Shown: positions 8,489-15,435 of the stretch, one piece after another
Layout: each line of letters begins with the position of its first letter
Numbering within the stretch: the stretch's first letter is position 1
Source of the DNA: an uncultured Eubacteriales bacterium
GTDB taxonomy: Bacteria; Bacillota_I; Bacilli_A; RF39; UBA660
Direction of reading: 5' to 3'
Length of the DNA stretch: 34,502 bases
NCBI GenBank assembly: GCA_900319955.1
Contig: ONQM01000009.1
Span: forward strand, 1-34,502
Notes under the pieces: model-generated
Databases searched by the model: none
What the model was told of the DNA's origin: nothing
Seen by the model: the letters and a program-made list of their open reading frames with translations, nothing else
Program-made: the position numbers and the translations under genes

Positions 8489-9086
8489 AGTAATAAATAT
8501 AAATATAAATTCAAAGGAAGATATAGATGAGTTTTACAAACATTTAAGGTGGTATATTATATTTAAAAAGAAATATATAATGAAATTAAATATATCAGAT
8601 AATATTAATGATTCTTTTAAAAATGAATTAAAAGAAATAGAAAGAATATTTAATATAAAAGATAGACATAAAAGAATAAATGCAATGTATTTAAGTGTTT
8701 GTGATTATATTGATAAATATTATATAGATAAAAACGTATGTGAGTTTAAAAATGATACATGTGTATGTCAAAGAATGGGATTTGAAAAAGCAAAAATAAA
8801 TGGATGCTGTGGATCGTGCAAATACCTGGAAGAACATGGATGCAGTATAAAGTCACTTGCATGTAAACTATTTTATTGTAGATATATGAAAAAGAAAAAT
8901 AAAATATTTAAACCTAATGACATAAAAGTATTTAAATATTTTTATTCTCCCGCTCAAAAAGTAATTGCAAAATTTAACTTCTTTCATACAGAAGAAGAAA
9001 ATTGTAAATTACTATATAAAAATAGTATACTTGCATTTGCGTTTACAAAAGATGCAAAAGTAGATAGATTTAAAGAAGTAGATTAA
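8478..9086 (+). CDS. Cysteine-rich protein of unknown function
   Basis: I do not recognise a named family. Residues 1-70 are Lys/Asn/Ile-rich and helical. The middle carries ten cysteines between 75 and 134 (75, 88, 95, 97, 110, 111, 114, 122, 129, 134), including CVC, GCCGSC and CKLFYC, a pattern that suggests metal (zinc or iron-sulfur) binding. The C-terminal 65 residues have one more Cys. The start overlaps infB by 11 bases with no clear Shine-Dalgarno, so translation is probably coupled to infB. In most Firmicutes rbfA follows infB; this protein does not look like RbfA. A terminator spans its stop codon. Confidence 0.7.
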   Translation: MKSKVINININSKEDIDEFYKHLRWYIIFKKKYIMKLNISDNINDSFKNELKEIERIFNIKDRHKRINAMYLSVCDYIDKYYIDKNVCEFKNDTCVCQRMGFEKAKINGCCGSCKYLEEHGCSIKSLACKLFYCRYMKKKNKIFKPNDIKVFKYFYSPAQKVIAKFNFFHTEEENCKLLYKNSILAFAFTKDAKVDRFKEVD

Positions 9087-9097
9087 TACTTCTTTTT
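9072..9097 (+). terminator. Rho-independent terminator of the infB operon
   Basis: AAAGAAGTA (9072-9080) pairs with TACTTCTTT (9087-9095) around GATTAA, followed by further T residues. It overlaps the stop codon of the Cys-rich gene. A very similar terminator stem lies at 32295-32320. Confidence 0.8.
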
Positions 9098-9123
9098 CTA
9101 TGTACTTTTTATTTTTGTTATGA

Positions 9124-9129
9124 TATAAT
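9124..9129 (+). promoter_or_regulatory. -10 element before the transglutaminase-like gene
   Basis: TATAAT at 9124-9129 lies 26 bases upstream of the ATG at 9156, just after the terminator of the preceding operon; AGGGAGGT precedes the ATG. No convincing -35 is seen in the T-rich sequence upstream. Confidence 0.5.
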
Positions 9130-9155
9130 ATGACCTAAATTAAGGGAGGTTTACT

Positions 9156-10622
9156 ATGAGAGGTGAAATTGTTTTAAATGATATATCATATGATGATGAC
9201 AGAATAAATATTTTAACAAGTGACTTTTTAGATTTTACACTTAGAATAGACATAGATAGTGAAAGAAGTTTAAAAGAAGAATTAGAAGATAAAAGTGGAC
9301 TTAAAGAAACTTTGGAATCAACTAAATATTATAATGAATTAGAAGAAAGTGATTATTCACATGAACTCTTAAAAAAAGCAGAATATATTAATGATAATTT
9401 TGATAATATATATAATGATATAGAATATGTTTCACTTAATTTTGATAATATTGATGATAAAGAATATATTAAAAATAATCCAATGATTTTAGATAAAAAA
9501 ATTGTATTATCAGATGTTATTACATTAGATGATTATGAAAAAGTAGAAAATTTAATAAAAGAATATGATAGTATTAAAGATAGAATATACGTTAATTTTA
9601 TATTTAATAATGGATATGTAAGTATTGAAGATGCATATAAAACAATAAAAATAATTAAAAATAAAGCAGAAGAAATACTTAAACTTAACATGTCACCATT
9701 TGAAAACATTATGTATACATATGATATAGTAAGAAATAGAATTTACACAAAAGAAAATGAAGGAGAATCTGCTTTTAAATCACGTGATTTATCAGAAGTA
9801 CTTTTAGGAGACAAAATAGTATGTGTTGGATATTCTAATATATTTGCATCCCTTTTAACATATATGGGCATAAAAAATAGAATAGTTCAATTAAGAGATC
9901 CAAATGATGAAGAAAAAGGGCATGAAAGAAATGCCATATATGTAGTTGATCCTAAATATGATGTAGATGGAGTTTACTATTTTGATGCTACATGGGATAG
10001 TAGAAGAAAAGATGATAATAAAAATTACTTAAGAAGATATAACTTCTTTGCAAAGACAAGAAATGAAATGGATGAAATATATCCATTTATAGATGAAAAC
10101 TTTCCAGTATATGATGAACTTTATGAAGGAGTAAAAGAAATGTTAAAAGAGTATTCTACATGTAAATTTACAAGATTTATTGGATCACTCAATTATGCAT
10201 TAGGATTTACTGGCAAAGAAAGACTTGATGTTGGAGACTATTTAAGTAGCAATTACTCATCATCTAAGATTCTTTCAGATTTAGAAGATTCACTTTCAAA
10301 ATTTGATAAACCACTTTCTGCTGAAACGTATTTGAAATTATTAAATAATGTAAGAAAAAAAGAATATTATAATTTAGATTATCCATATTCTTATGATGAA
10401 CTATTTTATACATTATTTGCATCTAACTGGGAATTTGAAGAAAATTATTTATGCATAGGTGAATTGATGGAAAAAGAAAAAGATTTAGAGTCTAAATATA
10501 AAATTGAACTTAGAGAATTTCTAAGAGCAGATGAAGACAAAAGACTTCTTAAAGATACAGAAGAAGTAAAACTTACTAAAGTGTTAAAACTTACACTAGA
10601 TAAAAAGAAAGAAGTGAAATAG
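9156..10622 (+). CDS. Transglutaminase-like superfamily protein
   Basis: A papain-like transglutaminase fold (cysteine protease or amidase type) is indicated by the three catalytic motifs in order: VCVGYSN with C223, GHERNAIYV with H256, and YYFDATWDS with D277. The spacing and the aromatic/Gly context match the bacterial transglutaminase-core family. The flanking regions (1-210 and 310-488) are acidic, Lys/Asp/Glu-rich and not recognisable. There is no signal peptide or membrane segment, so the protein is probably cytosolic. The gene has its own -10 box and ribosome-binding site, and a second gene of unknown function follows after one base, so the two are probably co-expressed. Substrate unknown; the His is followed by E-R-N in place of the common W-N. 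Confidence 0.75.
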   Translation: MRGEIVLNDISYDDDRINILTSDFLDFTLRIDIDSERSLKEELEDKSGLKETLESTKYYNELEESDYSHELLKKAEYINDNFDNIYNDIEYVSLNFDNIDDKEYIKNNPMILDKKIVLSDVITLDDYEKVENLIKEYDSIKDRIYVNFIFNNGYVSIEDAYKTIKIIKNKAEEILKLNMSPFENIMYTYDIVRNRIYTKENEGESAFKSRDLSEVLLGDKIVCVGYSNIFASLLTYMGIKNRIVQLRDPNDEEKGHERNAIYVVDPKYDVDGVYYFDATWDSRRKDDNKNYLRRYNFFAKTRNEMDEIYPFIDENFPVYDELYEGVKEMLKEYSTCKFTRFIGSLNYALGFTGKERLDVGDYLSSNYSSSKILSDLEDSLSKFDKPLSAETYLKLLNNVRKKEYYNLDYPYSYDELFYTLFASNWEFEENYLCIGELMEKEKDLESKYKIELREFLRADEDKRLLKDTEEVKLTKVLKLTLDKKKEVK

Positions 10623-10623
10623 T

Positions 10624-11517
10624 ATGATTACTAATGAGGATAGATTAAAGCTATTAAATGGAATTCTTTGTGAATTAAGTCTTTATGCAGAAGAAAAAAA
10701 TGTTCCAAGAAAAGATAAAGCTAAAGTGATAGGAATTCATGAAATATCAGAAAATGAATTTTTAGGAGCAACAGACTACTATGAAAATAAAAATAATGCT
10801 TTCATTTTAAAACCAGCTGAAGATGTACTTTTAATAGCTGGAAATGAAAATGTAGATGATGGAGAAAAACTCTCAGTACAACTATTTATAAATAAATTAG
10901 AAGTAATAAAAGGAGTAGTTGGAAGAAGATTAAGACTTTCTGAAGAATATGAAGTAACATTTAAAGACAGAGAAGCTTTAATTAATTGTTCATATAAGAA
11001 CTTATCAACAGGTGAAGATAAAACAAATTTATCTATTAATTTAAATAAAGAAAAGGTTATGATTTCATATGAAGATAAAGATACACTTGAAACATTTGAT
11101 CTAGCTATATATGATAAAATAATTAAAGAAGAAAGTGAAGGCAAAAATATATATAAAGATGAATATGGAAATAAACATTATTTAAATTTTATATGTCAAG
11201 AAAGAGGATATGATAGAAATTCTATATTTATGGTAAATAAAAATGGAATAGAATATTTAAATGGAAAAAATTGGGTAAGAGATTCTGATAGTTATAAAAA
11301 TAATAATGTATATGAGTTTTATGATACTGCAAATGATATAATGAAAAGATATGTAATGCTTGATGATATTGTAAGAGAAATAAATAATATTATTCCAGTA
11401 GATTCACTTCGAATTATTAGTGATTATGTATATGGAAAGTTTGAAAAAAGAAGTAGTTTAAGAGGATTTTTAAATAGCATTGATAAAAATGAAGAATATA
11501 GTAAGGTAAAATTTTAA
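10624..11517 (+). CDS. Hypothetical protein, partner of the transglutaminase-like gene
   Basis: No recognised family. The 297-residue product is acidic, soluble and without signal peptide, membrane helix or low-complexity repeats. Alternating beta-like stretches (for example VIGIHEISENEFLGATDYY, AFILKPAEDVLLIAGNE) give way to a helical C-terminus. Several lysine/aspartate-rich segments resemble the tail regions of its upstream neighbour in composition, but I see no shared motif. It starts one base after the stop of the transglutaminase-like gene and is followed by the promoter of the infC operon, so the two genes form one transcription unit and probably act together. Confidence 0.65.
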   Translation: MITNEDRLKLLNGILCELSLYAEEKNVPRKDKAKVIGIHEISENEFLGATDYYENKNNAFILKPAEDVLLIAGNENVDDGEKLSVQLFINKLEVIKGVVGRRLRLSEEYEVTFKDREALINCSYKNLSTGEDKTNLSINLNKEKVMISYEDKDTLETFDLAIYDKIIKEESEGKNIYKDEYGNKHYLNFICQERGYDRNSIFMVNKNGIEYLNGKNWVRDSDSYKNNNVYEFYDTANDIMKRYVMLDDIVREINNIIPVDSLRIISDYVYGKFEKRSSLRGFLNSIDKNEEYSKVKF

Positions 11518-11535
11518 TAAAATGTTCTAAATATG

Positions 11536-11564
11536 TTGACATTTAAGGACTTTTACCTTAAAAT
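11536..11564 (+). promoter_or_regulatory. Promoter of the infC-rpmI-rplT operon
   Basis: TTGACA at 11536-11541 is a perfect -35; TAAAAT at 11559-11564 follows after 17 bases. It precedes the L20-type leader. Confidence 0.8.
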
Positions 11565-11574
11565 ATAAGAGACT

Positions 11575-11690
11575 TAAGAAAAGGAAAGAGATTTAATATC
11601 CACCTGATTTACGTATTTAGTAGATGGGTTAAAGGCCAGAAAAAATTAATTTGGTTTTTAGGTGGATACGTTGTGTCCACTTTTCTTATT
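11575..11690 (+). promoter_or_regulatory. L20-type leader with attenuator before infC
   Basis: The leader offers two exclusive pairings. TATCCACCT (11597-11605) can pair perfectly with AGGTGGATA (11660-11668), forming an antiterminator. Alternatively GTGGATA (11662-11668) pairs with TGTCCAC (11674-11680), one G-T, followed by TTTTCTT: a terminator. This is the layout of the known Firmicute L20 leader, where ribosomal protein L20 binds the RNA and causes premature termination of its own operon. Assignment rests on this pairing plus position before infC-rpmI-rplT; the L20-binding site itself was not mapped. Confidence 0.8.
11662..11687 (+). terminator. Attenuator terminator in the infC leader
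   Basis: A seven-base-pair stem, GTGGATA/TGTCCAC, with loop CGTTG and a U-rich tail TTTTCTT. Its 5' arm is shared with the antiterminator helix, as expected of a regulated terminator. Confidence 0.78.
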
Positions 11691-11766
11691 CAATAGAAAA
11701 GTCATAGAAAATTTTATCAAGAACATTTAGAATTAGTAAAATAAATTTATTAATTACTTTTGTCCT
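11689..11766 (+). repeat. Mini remnant of the IS605-type element, in the infC leader
   Basis: About 78 bases between the attenuator and the infC ribosome-binding site match both ends of the larger remnant at 27050-27487. AATAGAAAAGTCATAGA followed by AATTTTAT (11692-11717) matches 27054-27078 with two or so differences. GAATTAGTAAAATAAA and TTATTAATTACTTTTGT (11730-11764) match 27333-27360 and 27472-27487. So the two ends are present with no interior, as in a MITE-like deletion derivative. Most Firmicute L20 leaders run almost directly into infC, so this looks like an insertion. Confidence 0.55.
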
Positions 11767-11784
11767 TGTATGGAGGTGTTTAAT

Positions 11785-12321
11785 ATCGCTAAAGCAAAAG
11801 ATGAGCTTTTAATCAATAATAAAATAAAAGCAAAAGAAGTACTTGTTATTGGTCCACACGGAGAACAGGTTGGTGTTAAAAGTCTTGATGATGCTTTAAC
11901 ACTTGCAAGTTATGCTTCACTTGATTTAGTATTAATTAGCCCTAATGCTAATCCACCTGTTGCAAAAATAATGGATTATAATAAATTCCGTTATGAAAAG
12001 AAGAAGAAGCAAAAAGAAGCTTTAAAAAAGCAGAAAGCTAGTCATTCTGAATTAAAAGAATTTAGACTTTCACCTACAATTGATGTTGGAGATTTTGAAA
12101 CTAAACTAAAAAATGCAACTAAGTATGCAATGAAAGGTGATAGAATTAAACTTTCTATCAGATTTAAAGGAAGACAGATGGCACATATTGAACTTGGACG
12201 TGATGTACTTCTAAAATTTGCTAAAAGATTAGAAGAATATACTGAAATTGGAGATGCACCTAAACTAGAAGGTAGACAAATGAGTATGCTTCTAGTACCA
12301 ATCAAAAATAAGGAGAAATAG
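11785..12321 (+). CDS. infC: Translation initiation factor IF-3, AUC start
   Basis: IF-3 binds the 30S subunit, checks start codon-anticodon pairing and prevents premature subunit joining. The product from 11785 is 178 residues: N-domain with LLINNKIKAKEVLVIGPHGEQVGV, the linker MDYNKFRYEKKKKQKE and the C-domain with FKGRQMAHIELG. I chose the AUC at 11785: the Shine-Dalgarno GGAGGTG (11772-11778) lies six bases before it, and the ATG at 11770 overlaps that Shine-Dalgarno and would add foreign residues. Non-AUG starts (AUU, AUC, AUA) are a conserved feature of infC that let IF-3 repress its own translation. First gene of the infC-rpmI-rplT operon. Confidence 0.93.
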   Translation: MAKAKDELLINNKIKAKEVLVIGPHGEQVGVKSLDDALTLASYASLDLVLISPNANPPVAKIMDYNKFRYEKKKKQKEALKKQKASHSELKEFRLSPTIDVGDFETKLKNATKYAMKGDRIKLSIRFKGRQMAHIELGRDVLLKFAKRLEEYTEIGDAPKLEGRQMSMLLVPIKNKEK

Positions 12322-12332
12322 GAGGAATTAAT

Positions 12333-12524
12333 ATGCCAAAGATTAAGACACACAAAGGTACTGCAAAAGTACTAAAAGTAAGAAAAGGTGGTTCTATTAA
12401 ACTTTATGCACCAGGAGCTAGACATAAAACTGGTTCTAAGAATGCAGCATTTAATAGAGGAAAAAGAAAAGGATTTGAACTTTCAAAAGCAGATCATAAT
12501 AGATTAAAGAATATTATTAAATAA
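12333..12524 (+). CDS. rpmI: 50S ribosomal protein L35
   Basis: The 63-residue basic protein starts MPKIKTHKGTAKVLKVRKGG and includes HKTGSKNAAFNRGKRKG, the L35 signature. It sits 11 bases after infC behind AGGAGG and before rplT, the universal order. A component of the large subunit. Confidence 0.96.
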   Translation: MPKIKTHKGTAKVLKVRKGGSIKLYAPGARHKTGSKNAAFNRGKRKGFELSKADHNRLKNIIK

Positions 12525-12553
12525 TCTATAGAAGTTAGAAGGAGGAATTTAAA

Positions 12554-13168
12554 ATGGCAAGAGTAAAAAATGGAGCTGTTACAAAAGCTCGTCATAAGAA
12601 AGTTTTAAAACAAGCCAAAGGATATTTTGGTAGTAAGCATAGACTTTACAAGAGTGCAAGTGAACAATTAATGCATTCAGGTCGTTATGCATTTGGAGAT
12701 AGAAGAAAGAAGAAAAATGATTTCAGAAAATTATGGATAACAAGAATTAATGCAGCATGTAGAGAAAACGAAATTAGTTATTCAAGATTTATTGAAGGAT
12801 TAAATAAAGCTGGTGTAGAAGTTAATCGTAAGATGCTTTCTGAAATAGCTATTAACGATCCAAAAGCATTTTCAGAACTAGTTAAAGTTGCTAAAGATGG
12901 AAAAGCAGGAAAAGTTAAAGCTGCAGCAGTTAAAGAAACAGAAGAAGTAACAATTTCTGGAAAAGCTGCAAAAAAAGAACCAGCTAAAAAAGTAGAAACA
13001 AAAAAAGCTGAATCAAAAAAAGAAGAAAAGAAAGCTGCTCCTAAGAAAGCTGCAAAAGACTATTCTAAACTTACAGTTGCAGAATTAAAGGAAGAAGCAA
13101 AGAAGAAAAAAATCGCTGGTTATACTAGCATGAAAAAAGCTGATTTAATTAAAGCTTTAGAAAAATAA
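12554..13168 (+). CDS. rplT: 50S ribosomal protein L20 with C-terminal Rho-N/SAP-like extension
   Basis: L20 is an early assembly protein of the 50S subunit and the likely repressor acting on the leader of this operon. Residues 1-117 are normal L20 ([63 protein letters not shown]). The protein then continues: a Lys/Ala/Glu-rich linker (about 118-168) and a 36-residue helical module at 169-204 (core [11 protein letters not shown], then [14 protein letters not shown]). This module is of the Rho-N/SAP-like (HeH) type that binds nucleic acids, and it is nearly the same as the tail of S2 encoded next. Standard L20 is about 118 residues. GGAGGAA precedes the ATG. Confidence 0.95.
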   Translation: MARVKNGAVTKARHKKVLKQAKGYFGSKHRLYKSASEQLMHSGRYAFGDRRKKKNDFRKLWITRINAACRENEISYSRFIEGLNKAGVEVNRKMLSEIAINDPKAFSELVKVAKDGKAGKVKAAAVKETEEVTISGKAAKKEPAKKVETKKAESKKEEKKAAPKKAAKDYSKLTVAELKEEAKKKKIAGYTSMKKADLIKALEK

Positions 13169-13172
13169 ACAT

Positions 13173-13223
13173 ACTAATAATATATTTATCTAGTGCCTTA
13201 GGGTGGTAAATACGAATATTAGT
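13173..13223 (+). promoter_or_regulatory. Possible structured leader before rpsB
   Basis: ACTAATA (13173-13179) and TATTAGT (13217-13223) form a perfect seven-base-pair stem closing about 37 bases that include the small pairing TGCC/GGTG around TTAG. It could be an S2-responsive regulatory site or a processing site between rplT and rpsB. No terminator or clear promoter is seen here, so rpsB-tsf may be cotranscribed with the infC operon. Confidence 0.4.
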
Positions 13224-13253
13224 AGAAGATAATAACGAAAAGGAGAATTTTAT

Positions 13254-14213
13254 ATGAGTAATATTGTATCAATGAATAATTTATTAGAAGCTGGTGTTCA
13301 TTTTGGACATCAAAAACGTAGATGGAATCCAAAAATGGCTAGATATATTTATACTAGTCGTGATGACATTTATGTCATAGATTTAACAAAAACTGTTAAA
13401 TGTCTAGAAGAAGCTTATGATGCTATGAAGAAAATAGCAGAAGAGGGTGGAAAAGTACTTTTTGTAGGTACTAAGAAACAAGCTCAAGAAGCTGCTGAAG
13501 AGTGTGCAACAAGAACTGATAACTATTTCGTAAATGAAAGATGGCTAGGTGGAACACTTACTAACTTTAGGACAATTCGTTCTAGAATTAAGAGAATGGA
13601 AGACATTGAAAAGGAAGAAGAAGATGGAACATTTGATTTACTTCCTAAGAAAGAAGTTATTAAGATTAGAAAAGAATATGATAAGTTAAACAAAAACTTA
13701 AGAGGTATTAGAAATATGACTAAGCTTCCAGATGCATTAGTAATAGTTGATCCTCATAAAGAAGAAAATGCTATTAAAGAAGCACATATTCTTGGAATAC
13801 CTGTATTTGGTGTTGTTGACACAAACTGTGATCCAGATGTAGTTGACTATGTAATACCAGGTAATGATGATGCTGTGCGTTCTGTTAAAATTATGCTAGG
13901 GGTACTTACAAATGCTATTTGTGAAGCAACTGGAAAAGAATTAGTTGACTATGTTACAGAAGACACTTCTGCACCTAAGAAATCTATGAAAGATTTTGAT
14001 AAAAAAGATAAAGATGATAATTTCAAAAAAGATAGCAAATTTAAAAGAGAAGATAGAAGACCAAGAAGAGAAGAAAAACATGAAGATGTAAAAGAATCAA
14101 ATGATGATTTAGAGTCTAAAACTCTTTCTGAGTTAAAAGATCTAGCTAAAGATAAAGGCGTTAAAGGTTATAGTACAATGAAAAAACAAGAATTAATTGA
14201 TTCTTTAAGATAG
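13254..14213 (+). CDS. rpsB: 30S ribosomal protein S2 with C-terminal Rho-N/SAP-like extension
   Basis: S2 is a late-binding protein of the small subunit. Residues 1-230 are normal: [80 protein letters not shown]. After a charged Lys/Asp/Arg linker (about 240-283) comes a module at 284-319 ([18 protein letters not shown], then [10 protein letters not shown]), which matches the L20 tail almost residue for residue. Standard S2 is about 245 residues. AAGGAGAA precedes the ATG. It is followed after 11 bases by tsf, the universal rpsB-tsf pair. Confidence 0.95.
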   Translation: MSNIVSMNNLLEAGVHFGHQKRRWNPKMARYIYTSRDDIYVIDLTKTVKCLEEAYDAMKKIAEEGGKVLFVGTKKQAQEAAEECATRTDNYFVNERWLGGTLTNFRTIRSRIKRMEDIEKEEEDGTFDLLPKKEVIKIRKEYDKLNKNLRGIRNMTKLPDALVIVDPHKEENAIKEAHILGIPVFGVVDTNCDPDVVDYVIPGNDDAVRSVKIMLGVLTNAICEATGKELVDYVTEDTSAPKKSMKDFDKKDKDDNFKKDSKFKREDRRPRREEKHEDVKESNDDLESKTLSELKDLAKDKGVKGYSTMKKQELIDSLR

Positions 14214-14224
14214 GAGGCTAGTTT

Positions 14225-15109
14225 ATGTATAAAGCAGAAGATATTAAAAATTTAAGAGAAAAAACTGGTGCTGGTATGCTTGACTGCAAAAAGGCATTAG
14301 ATGCAACTGAAGGAAATATTGATAAAGCTATTGACTGGTTAAGAGAAAAAGGTATTAGTAAGGCTGAAAAGAAAGCTGGTCGTGTAGCTGCTGAAGGTGT
14401 TTGCTTTGCAAAAACTGAAAGTAATAATGCTGCAATACTAGAACTTAACTCTGAAACAGATTTTGTAGCATCAAATAAAGAATTTACTGATTTTGCTAAT
14501 TATTTACTTGATATCATTTTAGAAAATGATGTTAAAACAGTAGATGATGTTTTAAAAGTTAAAGATGGTAATGAAACAGTAAAAGACAAATTAGTTGCAT
14601 TAATTGCAAAAATAGGTGAAAATATATCACTTAGAAGGATAGCAAAAATAGAAAAGAAGGATAATGAAGTCTTTGGTTCATATATCCATATGGGTGGAAC
14701 TATTGCAACACTTGTTCTTCTTGAAGGCAATAATGAGACTGTTGCAAAAGATGTTGCAATGCAAGCTGCTGCAATGAGTCCAATCTGTGTATATCCAGAA
14801 GAAGTACCAGAAGCTGACGTTAATCACGAAAAAGAAGTTATCAAAGGTGAAATTGAAAATGATCCTAAGAATGCTTCAAAACCTGCTGATATAATCGAAA
14901 AAATGTCTATTGGAAGACTTAATAAATTTTATAAAGAAGTATGTCTTGCAAAACAAGAATTTATCAAAGATTCAAGTATGTCAGTTGAAGAATATGTAAA
15001 GAAAAATAACTCAAAAATTATTTCAATGGTACGTTTTGTAAGAGGCGAAGGTATTGAAAAGAAAGAAGAAAACTTTGCAGAAGAAGTTATGAATCAAATT
15101 AAGGGCTAG
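14225..15109 (+). CDS. tsf: Elongation factor Ts
   Basis: EF-Ts recycles EF-Tu by exchanging GDP for GTP. The N-terminal UBA-like domain has the signature LREKTGAGMLDCKKAL; the core has LNSETDFVASNKEF, which contains the TDFV nucleotide-exchange motif, followed by the two-part dimerisation-like domain and the coiled-coil. 294 residues is the full bacterial length. AGGAGGCTAG precedes the ATG. It has no C-terminal extension, unlike the neighbouring S2 and L20. Confidence 0.96.
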   Translation: MYKAEDIKNLREKTGAGMLDCKKALDATEGNIDKAIDWLREKGISKAEKKAGRVAAEGVCFAKTESNNAAILELNSETDFVASNKEFTDFANYLLDIILENDVKTVDDVLKVKDGNETVKDKLVALIAKIGENISLRRIAKIEKKDNEVFGSYIHMGGTIATLVLLEGNNETVAKDVAMQAAAMSPICVYPEEVPEADVNHEKEVIKGEIENDPKNASKPADIIEKMSIGRLNKFYKEVCLAKQEFIKDSSMSVEEYVKKNNSKIISMVRFVRGEGIEKKEENFAEEVMNQIKG

Positions 15110-15128
15110 TGTAAAGCTCTTTTTTTTA
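15102..15128 (+). terminator. Terminator after tsf
   Basis: AAGGGCT overlapping the tsf stop pairs with AGCTCTT (one G-T pair) across about seven bases and runs into eight or nine T residues. A good Rho-independent terminator for the rpsB-tsf unit. Confidence 0.75.
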
Positions 15129-15176
15129 ATTGTAAATTCTATTGCACTTTATAATTAGTTATGATACATTATACTT

Positions 15177-15352
15177 GTAAAAGGTTTCAAAAGAAAAAAT
15201 GTGCTAGAGAATGCGATGCTAGCAGTAAATATTAAACCACATTTATTGCGATACGGGAATCTCGATTACAGTTATCTTGTGTTGAATGCCTAGATGGTTC
15301 CAGGACTCCTAATAGATAAATAGAGACACCCACCTGTACAAACAGGTTTTTA
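15177..15352 (+). ncRNA. Stand-alone structured RNA gene of unrecognised family
   Basis: This 317-base gap between tsf and the SEDS gene has no plausible reading frame but has the anatomy of an RNA gene. A weak promoter (TTGCAC at 15142-15147, TACATT at 15165-15170, 17-base spacing) lies ahead. The body has richer G+C than neighbouring intergenic DNA and a TGCTAG/CTAGCA hairpin near 15202-15224. Two successive terminators follow. It contains none of the SRP, RNase P or tmRNA signatures, no T-box motif and no riboswitch core I know. Size and independent unit would suit a 6S RNA, but I cannot demonstrate the central bubble, so that is only a candidate. Confidence 0.5.
15332..15352 (+). terminator. 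First terminator of the RNA gene
   Basis: ACCTGT (15332-15337) and ACAGGT (15342-15347) around ACAA, running into TTTTTA. Confidence 0.75.
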
Positions 15353-15359
15353 TCGTTTT

Positions 15360-15389
15360 TGCCAAGAACGCTTCTTTGGCATTTTTTTT
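15360..15389 (+). terminator. Second terminator after the RNA gene
   Basis: TGCCAA (15360-15365) pairs with TTGGCA (15376-15381), followed by eight T residues. It backs up the first terminator and overlaps the -35 of the next promoter. Confidence 0.75.
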
Positions 15390-15416
15390 GCATAAAAACA
15401 AAAGGTAAATTATAAA
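15388..15416 (+). promoter_or_regulatory. Promoter of the SEDS gene
   Basis: TTGCAT at 15388-15393 and TATAAA at 15411-15416, spacing 17 bases; the gene's Shine-Dalgarno follows within ten bases. Confidence 0.65.
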
Positions 15417-15435
15417 ATTATAATAGGTGATATAC

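Noticed and set aside
15177-15352. SRP RNA, RNase P RNA or tmRNA
   Set aside because: No GGAAGG-type apical motif of SRP, no RNase P conserved stretches and no tRNA-like 3' end.
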